Notes: generated by a model not told the origin, from the sequence alone. Numbered from the stretch's first letter, positions 23,189-32,390 are shown. The stretch is DNA of 64,000 nt from Ancylobacter crimeensis (GCF_023016805.1 NZ_JALKCH010000003.1:248001-312000); one strand, 5' to 3'. Numbers and translations: made by a program.

Positions 23189-25465
23189 TTGAACGACCGG
23201 CCGAACGGCGAGGACCCTGCCTCCGGCGCAGGAACGACGCCCCCTTCCACCCCCCCGGAGCTGGAGGGCCGGAGCGGGCGCGCCGGCCCGTGGCGTCGGC
23301 TGCGGCATGTTCTGCTCGAAATCGATTCCTGGATCGATTCGACGATCTTTTCCTCCGGCTCACGCCTGAGAAATGCCGCGGAAAGCTATTCCGCCTTCAC
23401 CGAGCGCTTCAACCTTCAGGGCCCCGCCCGCTGGGCAGGGAGCCTCGCCTCCGAAGCCATGACCTGGGGAGCGGTCGGCGCGGTCCTGATGCTGGCGCTG
23501 GCGCTTCCCGCTTTTCAGGAGACATCGGCCGACTGGCTGAAGCGCGCCGACCTCTCCGTGGTCTTCCAGGACCGCTATGGCAACATCATCGGCGAGCGCG
23601 GCATCCGGCACAACGACACGGTGCCGCTCGAGGAGTTTCCCGACCATCTCATCAAGGCGGTGCTGGCGACGGAGGACCGGCGCTTCTACGAGCATTTCGG
23701 CATCGACGTGATGGGAACGCTGCGCGCGGTCGCCACCAATGCCCGCGCCGGCGGCGTCGTGCAGGGCGGCTCCTCGCTCACCCAGCAACTCGCCAAGAAC
23801 CTGTTCCTGTCCAACGAGCGCACGCTGGAGCGCAAGATCAAGGAGGCCTTCCTCGCGCTCTGGCTCGAATTCCACCTCAGCAAGAACCAGATCCTGAAGC
23901 TTTATCTCGATCGCGCCTATATGGGCGGGGGAACCTTCGGGGTGGATGCGGCGGCGCAGTATTATTTCGGCAAGTCGGTGCGCGACGTGAACCTTGCCGA
24001 AGCCGCGATGCTCGCGGGCCTGTTCAAGGCGCCCTCGAAATACGCCCCCCATGTCAACCTGCCCGCCGCCCGCGCCCGCGCCAATGTGGTGCTCGACAAT
24101 CTGGTAACGGCTGGATTCATGACCGAGGGCCAGGTATTCGGCGCCCGCCGCAACCCCGCGACGCCGGTGGACCGCAAGCAGGAAGACACGCCGGATTATT
24201 ATCTCGACTACGCCTTCGACCAGGTGAAGAAGATCGTCGACACGCTGCCCAAGACCTATGCCGAGCGCTCCTTCCTCGTGCGCACCGCGCTCGATCCCAA
24301 TATCCAGAAGGCTGCCGACACCGCCATTCAGGACAGCATCCGCCAATTCGGCAAGGATTACGGCGCCAGCCAGTCCGCCATGGTGGTGTTGGAGCCGAAC
24401 GGCTCGATCCGTGCCATGGTGGGCGGCACCGATTACGGAGAGAGCCAGTTCAACCGTGCAACCGATGCGCTGCGGCAGCCGGGCTCCTCTTTCAAGCCCT
24501 ATGTCTACACCGCCGCTTTGATGACCGGGAAATACACGCCGCAGACCATCGTGGTGGACGGACCCATCTGCATCGGCAACTGGTGCCCGCAGAATTACGG
24601 CCGCTCCTATGCCGGCCGCATCCCGCTCATCACCGCCCTCACCCGCTCGCTCAATACGGTGGCGGTGAAGCTGGCGGAAGCGATCGGGCGCGGGCGCATC
24701 GTCGACCTCGCCCACGCCATGGGGGTGAAGAGTGAGCTCAAGATCACCCGCGCGCTGCCGCTCGGCGCGGCGGAGGTCACCGTTATGGATCAGGCGACCG
24801 GCTATTCGGTCTTCGCCAATGACGGCATGTCGGTCGATCCCCACGCCATCGTCGAGATGCGCACGCCGGCCGGCGAGCCGGTATGGAGCTATGACCGCGA
24901 CGGGCCCAAGCCCCATCGCGTGATCCCGCAGGACATCATCCGCGAAATCGTGCCGATGATGAACAGCGTAGTGGAGAACGGCACCGGCCGGCGGGCGATG
25001 CTGCCGGGCGTGAAGGTGGCCGGTAAGACCGGCACGACGAACGCCTATCGTGACGCATGGTTCGTCGGCTACACCGGCAATTATGTCGGCGCCATCTGGT
25101 TCGGCAATGACGACTACACCCCCACCAAGAAGATGACCGGCGGGTCGCTGCCGGCGATGACATGGCAGAAGGTCATGGCCTTCGCCCATCAGGGCATTGA
25201 CCTGAAGCCGCCGCCCGGCCTTGAGGGCCTGCCCGTGCCGAAGCTCGACGGGGCGGTCGCGGAGGCGAGCCCGCTGAACATCGAGGGCGTGAAGCGGCCG
25301 ATCACCCTGTCGCCCCGTTCCGCCAGCCGGCTCATCGAGATCGAGCGCGCGATGCGCGAGGCGATCGCCGCCGATCCAGGCCGGACCAGCGCCGCGCTCG
25401 ACGCGCCCGGGCCGATCGAATCCGCAGCGGCAGCACCTGCCGCACCGTCGCCCGCTGCCAATTGA
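23189..25465 (+). CDS. Bifunctional penicillin-binding protein 1A (transglycosylase/transpeptidase)
   Basis: The 758-residue protein starts at TTG 23189. A membrane anchor lies near residues 95-115 (AVGAVLMLALALPAF). The GT51 domain has VLATEDRRFYEHFGID with the catalytic Glu and GGSSLTQQLAKNLFL. The transpeptidase domain has SSFK (serine nucleophile), SLN and AGKTGTT. The C-terminus is Ala/Pro-rich. It polymerises and cross-links peptidoglycan in the periplasm. A pair of small DUF1214/DUF1254 proteins follows closely. Confidence 0.93.
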   Translation: MNDRPNGEDPASGAGTTPPSTPPELEGRSGRAGPWRRLRHVLLEIDSWIDSTIFSSGSRLRNAAESYSAFTERFNLQGPARWAGSLASEAMTWGAVGAVLMLALALPAFQETSADWLKRADLSVVFQDRYGNIIGERGIRHNDTVPLEEFPDHLIKAVLATEDRRFYEHFGIDVMGTLRAVATNARAGGVVQGGSSLTQQLAKNLFLSNERTLERKIKEAFLALWLEFHLSKNQILKLYLDRAYMGGGTFGVDAAAQYYFGKSVRDVNLAEAAMLAGLFKAPSKYAPHVNLPAARARANVVLDNLVTAGFMTEGQVFGARRNPATPVDRKQEDTPDYYLDYAFDQVKKIVDTLPKTYAERSFLVRTALDPNIQKAADTAIQDSIRQFGKDYGASQSAMVVLEPNGSIRAMVGGTDYGESQFNRATDALRQPGSSFKPYVYTAALMTGKYTPQTIVVDGPICIGNWCPQNYGRSYAGRIPLITALTRSLNTVAVKLAEAIGRGRIVDLAHAMGVKSELKITRALPLGAAEVTVMDQATGYSVFANDGMSVDPHAIVEMRTPAGEPVWSYDRDGPKPHRVIPQDIIREIVPMMNSVVENGTGRRAMLPGVKVAGKTGTTNAYRDAWFVGYTGNYVGAIWFGNDDYTPTKKMTGGSLPAMTWQKVMAFAHQGIDLKPPPGLEGLPVPKLDGAVAEASPLNIEGVKRPITLSPRSASRLIEIERAMREAIAADPGRTSAALDAPGPIESAAAAPAAPSPAAN

Positions 25466-25477
25466 GCTTCCAAGCCC

Positions 25478-26053
25478 GTGCGCGCCACCTCCTTCATCGC
25501 CAGCCTCGCCATCGGCGCCGCCATCGGCCTCGGCCTCACCTGGCTCACCACAGCGGACGGCTACGGCCCGGACGTGGTGACGGCCGGTGCCTGGAAGGCT
25601 TGGCCGAAATCCGGTACCGACGATGCCGACCCCTATGCTCGTGCGGCGCTGGCCCGGCAGGGCACGGTGCCGCTTGAACTCGCGGACGGCCTCGCCTTTA
25701 TCGCCCGCACCGACGATGCTGGCCGGCCGCTCGACGGACGCTGCGACATCCGTCTTAGCGGACGGATGCCGCAGGCACGGTACTGGACGCTGACGCTCGC
25801 CGACGAAAAGGGCCGGCTGATCGCCAACCCCGCCGCCCGCTACGGCCTGACCAGCGCCGAAGCCTTGTGGAGCGGCGACGGCAGCATCGACATTGCCCTC
25901 GCGCCGAAAGCACGCCCTGGCAACTGGCTGCCGACCGGCGACAGGGGCCGGCTCATGCTGACCCTCCGGCTCTATGATGCGCCGGTCGGGATCGCCAATC
26001 GCACAGATGATCCGCCGGAGACGCCCAAGATCACGACGGAGCGCTGCCCATGA
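25478..26053 (+). CDS. DUF1214 domain protein, membrane-anchored
   Basis: The 191-residue protein starts at GTG 25478, 12 bases after PBP1A. It has an N-terminal hydrophobic segment (SFIASLAIGAAIGLGLTWL) and a periplasmic DUF1214 region with DIRLSGRMPQARYWTLTLAD and ADEKGRLIANPAARYGLTS. DUF1214 normally follows DUF1254 in one polypeptide; here it comes first and as a separate gene. It overlaps the next gene by 4 bases. The function is unknown; the position suggests an envelope role. Confidence 0.8.
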   Translation: MRATSFIASLAIGAAIGLGLTWLTTADGYGPDVVTAGAWKAWPKSGTDDADPYARAALARQGTVPLELADGLAFIARTDDAGRPLDGRCDIRLSGRMPQARYWTLTLADEKGRLIANPAARYGLTSAEALWSGDGSIDIALAPKARPGNWLPTGDRGRLMLTLRLYDAPVGIANRTDDPPETPKITTERCP

Positions 26054-26736
26054 CGATGCCAGCCAGCGCACCGGAGAATGTGGAAACGCCCGCCACGGCC
26101 GCCGCCGAGACGGAAACGGCCCGCCGCGCACGCCGCCTGCTGCGCCGGCGGCCCAGCCTGCTCGACCGGCTGCCGCCGCGCTCGCGGCTGGCGCGGGCGC
26201 TGCTCGTGCTGGCGTTCGGCCTCGTGCTCGGCGGCATCGTGCACATCGTCTCGGTGCTGAGCCTGCCACTCTTTGCCGAACGCGACGCCTTCGCCCGGCT
26301 TTCCGCCATCGCCGAGCCCAACACCGTCACGCTGCTGGACGACCCCGGCCCGGCAGGCGCAGTGCTGCCGGCGAGCGATCCCGCTTTCGTCTCCGCCGTG
26401 TGCCTTTACGATCTGGCCGAAGGCCCGATGAAGCTCGTTTTGCCGACCACGCCGGACTACACCTCGGTGTCGTTCTACACGCGGAGCGGGCTGGCCTTCT
26501 ACGCGATCAACGATCGGGCGGCCGGACGGCAGGTTATCGAACTCGACCTGATGAATGCCCGCCAGAAGGCCGAGCTGCCGGACAATGACGAGGTCACAGC
26601 CGCCGACCAGCTCATCGTCGAATCCCCGACCGATGAAGGCATCGTGCTGATGCGCGCGCTCGTGGGCGAGCCATCGGCGCGCGATCTGGTGCGCCAGCGC
26701 ATGGCAGCCGCCCGCTGCGAGGTGAGCGGCGGCTGA
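26050..26736 (+). CDS. DUF1254 domain protein, membrane-anchored
   Basis: The 228-residue protein has a basic cytoplasmic N-terminus (RRARRLLRRRPSLLDRLPPR), a membrane segment (LLVLAFGLVLGGIVHIVSVL, about residues 57-76) and a DUF1254-type domain (TPDYTSVSFYTRSGLAFYAI, then ADQLIVESPTDEGIVLMRAL). Its ATG overlaps the stop of the DUF1214 gene (26050-26053), so the two halves are made together and probably form a complex. Confidence 0.8.
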   Translation: MTMPASAPENVETPATAAAETETARRARRLLRRRPSLLDRLPPRSRLARALLVLAFGLVLGGIVHIVSVLSLPLFAERDAFARLSAIAEPNTVTLLDDPGPAGAVLPASDPAFVSAVCLYDLAEGPMKLVLPTTPDYTSVSFYTRSGLAFYAINDRAAGRQVIELDLMNARQKAELPDNDEVTAADQLIVESPTDEGIVLMRALVGEPSARDLVRQRMAAARCEVSGG

Positions 26737-26778
26737 TCCCGGCCTGTTCCAATGCTGTCTTCGTGCCGGGGGCTGTCT

Positions 26779-26964
26779 TCAGTTTCGCCCCACCGGCGTG
26801 CCGGCGGCACTGTCCGTCGCCGGTTCCTCCTCATTCTCCCCGCGGTCGACCCTCACGACGGGCAGAATGATGACATCGGCGGTCCGGCCGTCGGGCCGCC
26901 GGAATCCACGTACGACACGCGACTGAATGCGGGAATGCGTAGAAAGCGGCACTACGGCACCCAT
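26779..26964 (-). CDS. 61-residue hypothetical protein
   Basis: The frame runs from ATG 26964 and encodes MGAVVPLSTHSRIQSRVVRG, then FRRPDGRTADVIILPVVRVD and an acidic/polar tail. The beta-strand-like centre and residue choice look protein-like and resemble short rhizobial hypothetical proteins, as far as I recall. It lies alone between the DUF1254 gene and the DUF2336 promoter. It could be a chance frame in GC-rich DNA. Confidence 0.45.
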   Translation of the reverse strand: MGAVVPLSTHSRIQSRVVRGFRRPDGRTADVIILPVVRVDRGENEEEPATDSAAGTPVGRN

Positions 26965-27023
26965 CGTCCGTCCCCCGTCCTTCCGGCCCCCGTCGGACCG
27001 TCGTCATCTGGCGCCACACATGG

Positions 27024-27039
27024 TTAAGTCGTTGCTAAC
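27024..27039. promoter_or_regulatory. CtrA-box-like motif upstream of DUF2336 gene
   Basis: TTAA-GTCGTTG-CTAAC matches the CtrA site TTAA-N7-TTAAC in all but one base. It ends 61 bases before the ATG at 27100, a usual distance for direct control of transcription start. Confidence 0.5.
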
Positions 27040-27099
27040 GTTCGGGCAGTAGCGTGGCCATCACCGACGTCCGTTCCTCGCACAGTCAGTTTCGCCGCC

Positions 27100-28200
27100 A
27101 TGTCCGACACACCGATGCCTGCCGTCACGCTGTCCGACACCGCCGCCGCCGAGGCGGTGCATGAGCGGCTCCGTGCCGCCATCGACGAGGCCCACAGGGA
27201 GGGGCGCGACACGCGTCCCCTGCTCCTGCGGCTTCTGGCGATACGGGCAAGCGCGGAACCACCGCGCAACCCGGTCGAGCAGCGCCGGCTCAGCCAGCTG
27301 ATACTGCGGCTGATCGAGGCCGCCGATACGGAAAGCCGGGCCTTCGCCAGCGCCACCCTGGCCCGCCGCGCCGACCTGCCGCGCGAGGTGGCGCTGCGGC
27401 TGGCGCAGGAACCGATCGAGGTGGCCGAGCCGATGCTGCGGCTTTCCCCGGCGCTGGACGAAGACAGCCTGCGCAGCCTGGCGCAGGACGCCTCGCCGGC
27501 CCACGCCAACACCATCGCCGCCGCTATCGCTGCCCGCCGGGTGGTCTCCCCAGGCCTCGCGCGGCATCTGGCGGAGACGCTGCATCAGGCGCGCAGCGCT
27601 GCGATGACCGACGGCCCCCTGCCCGCGCCGGACACCGTTTCGGCCCTGCAGCCGTCCTCGGCAGCGACCCGTCCTCTACCTCAGGCCTATCTGCGCAGCG
27701 GGCGCACGGAGCGGGCAGCGATCCTCGAACATCTCGTAACCATGCCGCCCCTTCCCATGACCGAGCGCGTGCCCCATGCCGGCAGCGCGATGGTCGAACG
27801 GCTGGAACAGGCGATCGAGGCGCGGCGCAGCGACGAGGCCGTCACCCTGCTGTCGCTGGCGCTGCGCACCGCACGCGACACCGCGCAGGACATCGCGCAG
27901 GACCGCACCGGGGAGGCCCTGATCGTGGCGGCCCGAGCCCTCGGCCTAAGCTTCGAGCTCGCCTCGCGTCTTGTCTTCCTGCTACATCCGGAACTCGCGC
28001 CGTCCACAGTGCGGGTTCTGGCTCTGGCCGAGCTCTATGAGCAGCTTCCCGACGGCCACGCACAGCATCTTGCGGCAGCGTGGCGCGCAGAGCGCAGGCG
28101 CAACGCCCTCCGTCCGACGGAGGCCCTCGCTGCGCGTGAGACCTTAGAGCCGCGACGGATGGCCGACATCGTCGCCGAACCCCAGCGCCGCACGGCCTGA
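27100..28200 (+). CDS. DUF2336 domain protein
   Basis: The 366-residue mostly helical protein carries the repeat-like pattern of DUF2336, with ASATLARRADLPREVALRLA, EPIEVAEPMLRLSPALDEDS, SPAHANTIAAAIAARRVVS and GLARHLAE. The family is common in Alphaproteobacteria and its role is not established. The second half (from about residue 200) is a weaker helical repeat. It converges on the DUF1491 gene. A CtrA-like site upstream suggests cell-cycle control. Confidence 0.8.
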   Translation: MSDTPMPAVTLSDTAAAEAVHERLRAAIDEAHREGRDTRPLLLRLLAIRASAEPPRNPVEQRRLSQLILRLIEAADTESRAFASATLARRADLPREVALRLAQEPIEVAEPMLRLSPALDEDSLRSLAQDASPAHANTIAAAIAARRVVSPGLARHLAETLHQARSAAMTDGPLPAPDTVSALQPSSAATRPLPQAYLRSGRTERAAILEHLVTMPPLPMTERVPHAGSAMVERLEQAIEARRSDEAVTLLSLALRTARDTAQDIAQDRTGEALIVAARALGLSFELASRLVFLLHPELAPSTVRVLALAELYEQLPDGHAQHLAAAWRAERRRNALRPTEALAARETLEPRRMADIVAEPQRRTA

Positions 28201-28249
28201 CGGTTCGGCGGGCGCCGTTTCGCGTGACCGTCAAAGATCGAGGCGACCG

Positions 28250-28579
28250 TCAGGAATCGAGGAAAGAGCGCCCTTCCCGATCCTCGATCTCGATGAACCA
28301 GAGATCGGGATCGAAGCCGATTTCACGCGCCATGCGAGCCTCTACATCGGCTTCCGTACTGCCCGCTGGCAGCACCACCTCGAAGCGGCGCTCATTGTCC
28401 ACATCATCGAAGCTTGGCGGCGCGGGGCCGTAGAGCGCCGCCGTGCCGTCGAGCCGTGCCACCTTCACGAACAGCGCCCCCGCCTCTTCCGCCCCGCGCC
28501 GGCGCACCGCTGCGAAAGCGCCGGCGCCATTGGCCCTGCGCACCACCGCCGAGGCGAGGATGGCGGTCTTGAGGCGCAC
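28250..28579 (-). CDS. DUF1491 family protein
   Basis: The 109-residue protein starts at GTG 28579 (MRLKTAILASAVVRRANGAG) and has FVKVARLDGTAALYGPAPPS, RRFEVVLPAGSTEADVEARM and FDPDLWFIEIEDREGRSFL, which match DUF1491 throughout. Its function is unknown. It follows the peptidoglycan-binding gene with a single base between stop and start, so the two are co-transcribed and probably coupled. Confidence 0.88.
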   Translation of the reverse strand: MRLKTAILASAVVRRANGAGAFAAVRRRGAEEAGALFVKVARLDGTAALYGPAPPSFDDVDNERRFEVVLPAGSTEADVEARMAREIGFDPDLWFIEIEDREGRSFLDS

Positions 28580-28580
28580 C

Positions 28581-29291
28581 TCAGCGGATCGCCATGCCGG
28601 AAACGGCGTTGAGCTCGCGCACCAACGGGTCGTTCACCTGCCCGGTGATCGGCAGGCGCCGGTCGCGCTCGAAACGCTTGATCGCCTCTTCGGTCATGCC
28701 ACCGGTGCGACCGTCTATCTTGAGCGGACCATAGCCCAGCTTCGCGAGGGCCTTCTGCACCTCCATCACCCGCGGCGAGACGGCGACATCCGCCGGCGGC
28801 CGGGCGACAGCCGCGTCGCCGCCCAGCAGCGACGCGATGCCGGACGGCTTGGCCGCGACGGGGGCCGGAGACGCCGCACCGAGTTGCACCGGTGCGCCGA
28901 TGGCCTGCGCGGCGGGCCTGGGCTTCGCCGCCGGGGTCGGAACCGCGGGCGCAGGAGCCGGCATATTCGCTGCCGGCTTGCTCGGCGGCAGCGGCGCATC
29001 GTCATCGCCATCGTCGGCCTGCGGCAAAGCTGTGCGTTCGGTGGGCGACGGGGCCGCGACCGGCAGCGGCACGGACGTGGCGGGAGCGGCACCGCGGCTG
29101 GAAGCGGGGCCGCGTGTCGCGGTCTGGAAGCTCAGCGCATTGACCACCACAGCACACGCTCCGGCGAGGCAAAGCAGCGTGATCAGGACATCGGAGCGGC
29201 GCGTTGGCAGCAGCCCGCCGAGCGCACTGGAACGGCCGCGCTGGAATGCGATGTCGTCTTCGGTCAGTTCGGCGAACAGGGAACGGGCCAT
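28581..29291 (-). CDS. Membrane-anchored peptidoglycan-binding protein
   Basis: The 236-residue protein has a short cytoplasmic N-terminus (MARSLFAELTEDDIAFQRGR), a membrane segment (VLITLLCLAGACAVVVNAL, about residues 37-55), a long Pro/Ala linker and a C-terminal PG_binding_1 domain (VMEVQKALAKLGYGPLKIDG, then EEAIKRFERDRRLPITGQV). ATG 29291 has GAGGTG before it; a GTG at 29303 overlaps the kinase stop (GTGA) and is the alternative. It links the membrane to the cell wall and is encoded between a cell-cycle-type kinase and DUF1491. Confidence 0.85.
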   Translation of the reverse strand: MARSLFAELTEDDIAFQRGRSSALGGLLPTRRSDVLITLLCLAGACAVVVNALSFQTATRGPASSRGAAPATSVPLPVAAPSPTERTALPQADDGDDDAPLPPSKPAANMPAPAPAVPTPAAKPRPAAQAIGAPVQLGAASPAPVAAKPSGIASLLGGDAAVARPPADVAVSPRVMEVQKALAKLGYGPLKIDGRTGGMTEEAIKRFERDRRLPITGQVNDPLVRELNAVSGMAIR

Positions 29292-29299
29292 CTCACACC

Positions 29300-31165
29300 T
29301 CACGCGCGCAATCGGGGAGTCGACGGGGACGGGTTGGAACGGGCCGGCAACCGGGTGACGCTGGCGCCCCGCGCATCGCTGACCCGCGCTTCCAGAGGCA
29401 GACGCACCTCGACGCGGGTGCCCTCGCCGAGCCGGCTGTCGATCTCGACACGCCCGCCATGCAGCGCCGCCAGCGCCTTGACCACCGATAGGCCGAGCCC
29501 GGTCCCCTCCTGCCGCACGGTTCCGCGCGCCTGGAAGAAGGGTTGGCCGAGCCGGCGCATGTCGGGTTCGGCAATGCCGATACCGGTGTCGGCGACGCTG
29601 AGCACCAGCTCGCGTCCGCTGACACCCATGGCGAGCGCAACCCTGCCCTGATGAGTGAATTTGATCGCGTTGGCGAGCAGGTTGAGCGTGATCTGCTTCA
29701 CCGCCCGGCGGTCGAGCCGCACCAGCTCGGGAGCGCCCGCGAGGTCGACGGCGAGCGCGATGTTCTTCTCGCCCGCCTTCAGCGCCATCATCGACAGGCA
29801 GCTCTCGGCCAGCGGACGCGGATCGAAATTCTCCAGCTCCAGCTCCACGCGTCCCGCTTCGATGCGCGACAGGTCGAGAATGCTGTTTACGACGCCGAGC
29901 AGATGCTGGCCGCTCTCATGGATCAGCCTGGCATATTCGCCGCGCCGCTCGACCGGCACGAGGCTGTCGTCCCCGCTCGCCAGCACCTCGGAAAAGCCGA
30001 TGATGGCGTTGAGCGGCGTGCGCAGTTCGTGGCTCATGGCGGCAAGGAAGCGCGTCTTGGCAAGGTCCGCGCTCTCTGCCGTCTCGCGTGCGGCGGCCAG
30101 CGCCAGTTCGTTGCCCTTGCGCTCGGAAATGTCTCGAATGACGGCGACCACCTGCCGCCCGGCCGCCCGGCTGCGCAACAGGTCGCGACCGGAAGCATCG
30201 GCCGGCAAGGCCTCCATCAGCCGAGCGCGCATCTCGACCCAGACGAAGCAGGTGGCCTGGCCATTCTGCCGCAGCCGGAATTCAGCCGCTCCGACGCCAA
30301 GGCGGCCAGCCTCGTCCAGTGCCGAGAGATAGCTCGGGCGGTCCCCGACATGGACCCGCTCGAACAGTCCCTCGCCCTGGAGCGTTTCCGGCGCGTCTCC
30401 CAGCAGAATGCGGGCTACGGGCGAGGCAAAAACCACCTCGCCGCCGGGACCGTGCTGGGTGACGAGATCGCTCATATTGTTCGCGAGCAGATCGTAGCGC
30501 GCCTCATGCAGCCGGCTGAGCCGTTCACCCGTGACCGCGACGTGAATGGCACCCGCCGCGAGGGCCGCGGCATAAGCGATGGCGGCGAGGAAGCTGAGGA
30601 AACGCAGTGCCTGGAGATCGAGCCGCGCCATCTCGTCGGGCGGTGCCATGCCGGCGAGCGACGCGGCGAAGAGCAGTACCGCAACCAGCGCCGCCACAGC
30701 CGCGGCACCGATCACGATGCGGCGCGAGCCGGTGAGTGCGGCTTCCAGCGGAACCACCAGCAGCCACGGCAGCACAAAGGAGCCGAGCCCCCCGCTCGAC
30801 CAGCCCATGGCCCCGACGAGCCCGGCAACGGTGAGCGCGGACAGCAGGTGCGCCCGTTCCAGATCGCCCGTGCGGGACAGAAAGAAGGCGATGCCGATGG
30901 GTGCCAGCAGCCAGAGGAAGGCCAGTACCTCGACCACGCCCGGCATGCCCTTCGCGCCGACAAAAAATGGAACCGCGGCAAGCGCGCACACCCCGCCCGC
31001 CAGCCGAGAGGCAATGAACCCCCGGTGCTTGGCAGCCATCAGCGCATGATCCCTCACGGAGGGGTGCACGAGGCGATCGAGAAAGGATTCCAGCGCGGCG
31101 ATCACAGCTCTCACAACCTGGGCAGGCAGCGTTATCGACCCTGCCGATGCAAGCGATGGTGCCAT
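29300..31165 (-). CDS. Membrane PAS sensor histidine kinase, DivJ-like
   Basis: The 621-residue protein has about six N-terminal membrane segments (residues 45-215) after LVHPSVRDHALMAAKHRGF. A PAS domain follows (LLANNMSDLVTQHGPGGEVV), then HisKA with the phosphorylated His in AAMSHELRTPLNAIIGFSEV (about residue 378), and HATPase boxes NLLANAIKFT, DTGIGI and GTGLGLSVVKAL. The layout resembles DivJ, which phosphorylates DivK/PleD in the alphaproteobacterial cell cycle; that assignment is inferred. A CtrA-like site lies just upstream. The peptidoglycan-binding gene follows directly. Confidence 0.85.
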   Translation of the reverse strand: MAPSLASAGSITLPAQVVRAVIAALESFLDRLVHPSVRDHALMAAKHRGFIASRLAGGVCALAAVPFFVGAKGMPGVVEVLAFLWLLAPIGIAFFLSRTGDLERAHLLSALTVAGLVGAMGWSSGGLGSFVLPWLLVVPLEAALTGSRRIVIGAAAVAALVAVLLFAASLAGMAPPDEMARLDLQALRFLSFLAAIAYAAALAAGAIHVAVTGERLSRLHEARYDLLANNMSDLVTQHGPGGEVVFASPVARILLGDAPETLQGEGLFERVHVGDRPSYLSALDEAGRLGVGAAEFRLRQNGQATCFVWVEMRARLMEALPADASGRDLLRSRAAGRQVVAVIRDISERKGNELALAAARETAESADLAKTRFLAAMSHELRTPLNAIIGFSEVLASGDDSLVPVERRGEYARLIHESGQHLLGVVNSILDLSRIEAGRVELELENFDPRPLAESCLSMMALKAGEKNIALAVDLAGAPELVRLDRRAVKQITLNLLANAIKFTHQGRVALAMGVSGRELVLSVADTGIGIAEPDMRRLGQPFFQARGTVRQEGTGLGLSVVKALAALHGGRVEIDSRLGEGTRVEVRLPLEARVSDARGASVTRLPARSNPSPSTPRLRA

Positions 31166-31172
31166 GCGTCGC

Positions 31173-31187
31173 TTAAGCGAACCCTAA
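31173..31187. promoter_or_regulatory. CtrA-box-like motif between kinase and DUF5330 gene
   Basis: TTAA-GCGAACC-CTAA fits CtrA's TTAA-N7-TTAA with one change. It begins only 8 bases upstream of the kinase ATG at 31165, so it would overlap the transcription start or block it, or it could serve the divergent gene at 31367. Confidence 0.45.
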
Positions 31188-31366
31188 AACGTTGCGGCAC
31201 GGTACGTTCCGTTCCCTGAGCCAACAGCGCGTGGAGAGGTTAAGACGCCGTTTCCCAAAAGCTCCGAATTTGGCTGAACGCACAACCAGATAAGCAACGG
31301 GCCCGCGCTATTCTGGTTGTCCATGGTACCGATCGGGTGCCGTGGGATGGAGATGAGGCGGGCGTC

Positions 31367-31864
31367 ATGCTGTTCCTGTTGCGAACCGCATTCTGGCTGA
31401 CGGTGGTGCTGATGCTGCTGCCGGCGCTGCCCGATTCGAATCGCGTGCCGGCCGCCACGACGCCCCCGGACGCCGGCCATGCGGCTGCCGCGACGAACGG
31501 TTCAGGGGTCGATCGGCTGGATGCGCTGGGTGCGGCAGGCGCGGCCTTGTCCGATGCCACGGGCTTCTGCCAGCGCCAGCCCCGGGCTTGCGAGGTCGGC
31601 TTGCAACTCGTCGACCTCGTCGGCGAACGGGCCGGCACCGGGGCGCGAATGGTCTATGACTATGTCATGGGCCACATCGCTCAGGAAAAGCGCCGCGCCG
31701 CGGGCCAGGCTGTCCCGCCCGATCGCCCCTCGCAAAGCACGCTGACCGACGACGATCTCGGCCCCGCATGGCGGGGGACCTCACCGGGAGGAGGCGCACG
31801 GCCGGCACCGACCGACACCCGGGAACACACGGCGCCGCCGTTGCCGCCCAAGCGACCGGCCTGA
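31367..31864 (+). CDS. DUF5330 domain protein
   Basis: The 165-residue protein has an N-terminal membrane segment (MLFLLRTAFWLTVVLMLLPA), a conserved helical core (LDALGAAGAALSDATGFCQR, PRACEVGLQLVDLVGERAG, ARMVYDYVMGHI) and a Pro-rich C-terminus ending in PPLPPKRP. This is the DUF5330 pattern; the function is unknown. ATG 31367 was chosen over GTG 31337 because it starts the hydrophobic segment. It is divergent from the kinase. Confidence 0.85.
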   Translation: MLFLLRTAFWLTVVLMLLPALPDSNRVPAATTPPDAGHAAAATNGSGVDRLDALGAAGAALSDATGFCQRQPRACEVGLQLVDLVGERAGTGARMVYDYVMGHIAQEKRRAAGQAVPPDRPSQSTLTDDDLGPAWRGTSPGGGARPAPTDTREHTAPPLPPKRPA

Positions 31865-31958
31865 GGCCCGAGGACCCGGCGACATTGCATCACGCGGCGG
31901 CTGCACCCTATATGCCGGTCACCGAACAGCCAGCATGGCCGCGCGCTCCGGGGGACGC

Positions 31959-32390
31959 ATGACGATCGAAAGCATCATCGAGGATTTCGAGCTGCTGGAC
32001 AGCTGGGATGACCGCTATCGGTATCTGATCGAGCTCGGCCGCAAGCTGCCGCCCTTCCCCGAGGATTTGCGCGGGGATGCCACCAAGGTGCAGGGCTGCG
32101 CCAGCCAGGTCTGGCTGGCGAGCCACAGCACCGGCGGGCCCGATCCGGTATTGACCTTCGACGGCGATTCGGACGCCCATATCGTGCGCGGCCTCGTCGC
32201 CATCCTGATGGAGCTCTATTCCGGCCGATCTGCCGGTGCGATTCTCGATACCGACCCGAATGCGGTGTTCGAGCGCATCGGCCTGCGCGAGCATCTCACT
32301 CCGCAGCGCTCCAACGGGCTGCGTTCCATGGTGGAGCGCATCCGCGCCGATGCCCGGCTTGCCCGCCAGAACGGACAGCCGGTCAGCTGA
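31959..32390 (+). CDS. sufE: Cysteine desulfurase activator SufE
   Basis: The 143-residue protein starts MTIESIIEDFELLDSWDDRY and has IELGRKLPPFPEDLRGDATK, then VQGCASQVWL with the sulfur-accepting Cys. It continues SDAHIVRGLVAILMELYSGR. SufE takes sulfur from SufS for iron-sulphur cluster assembly. The stand-alone position outside a suf operon is usual in this group. Confidence 0.93.
   Translation: MTIESIIEDFELLDSWDDRYRYLIELGRKLPPFPEDLRGDATKVQGCASQVWLASHSTGGPDPVLTFDGDSDAHIVRGLVAILMELYSGRSAGAILDTDPNAVFERIGLREHLTPQRSNGLRSMVERIRADARLARQNGQPVS

Noticed and set aside
23360..26269. A 969-codon minus-strand frame across the PBP1A gene
   Set aside because: The plus strand has catalytic motifs of PBP1A and DUF1214; the mirror frame shows no recognisable domain.
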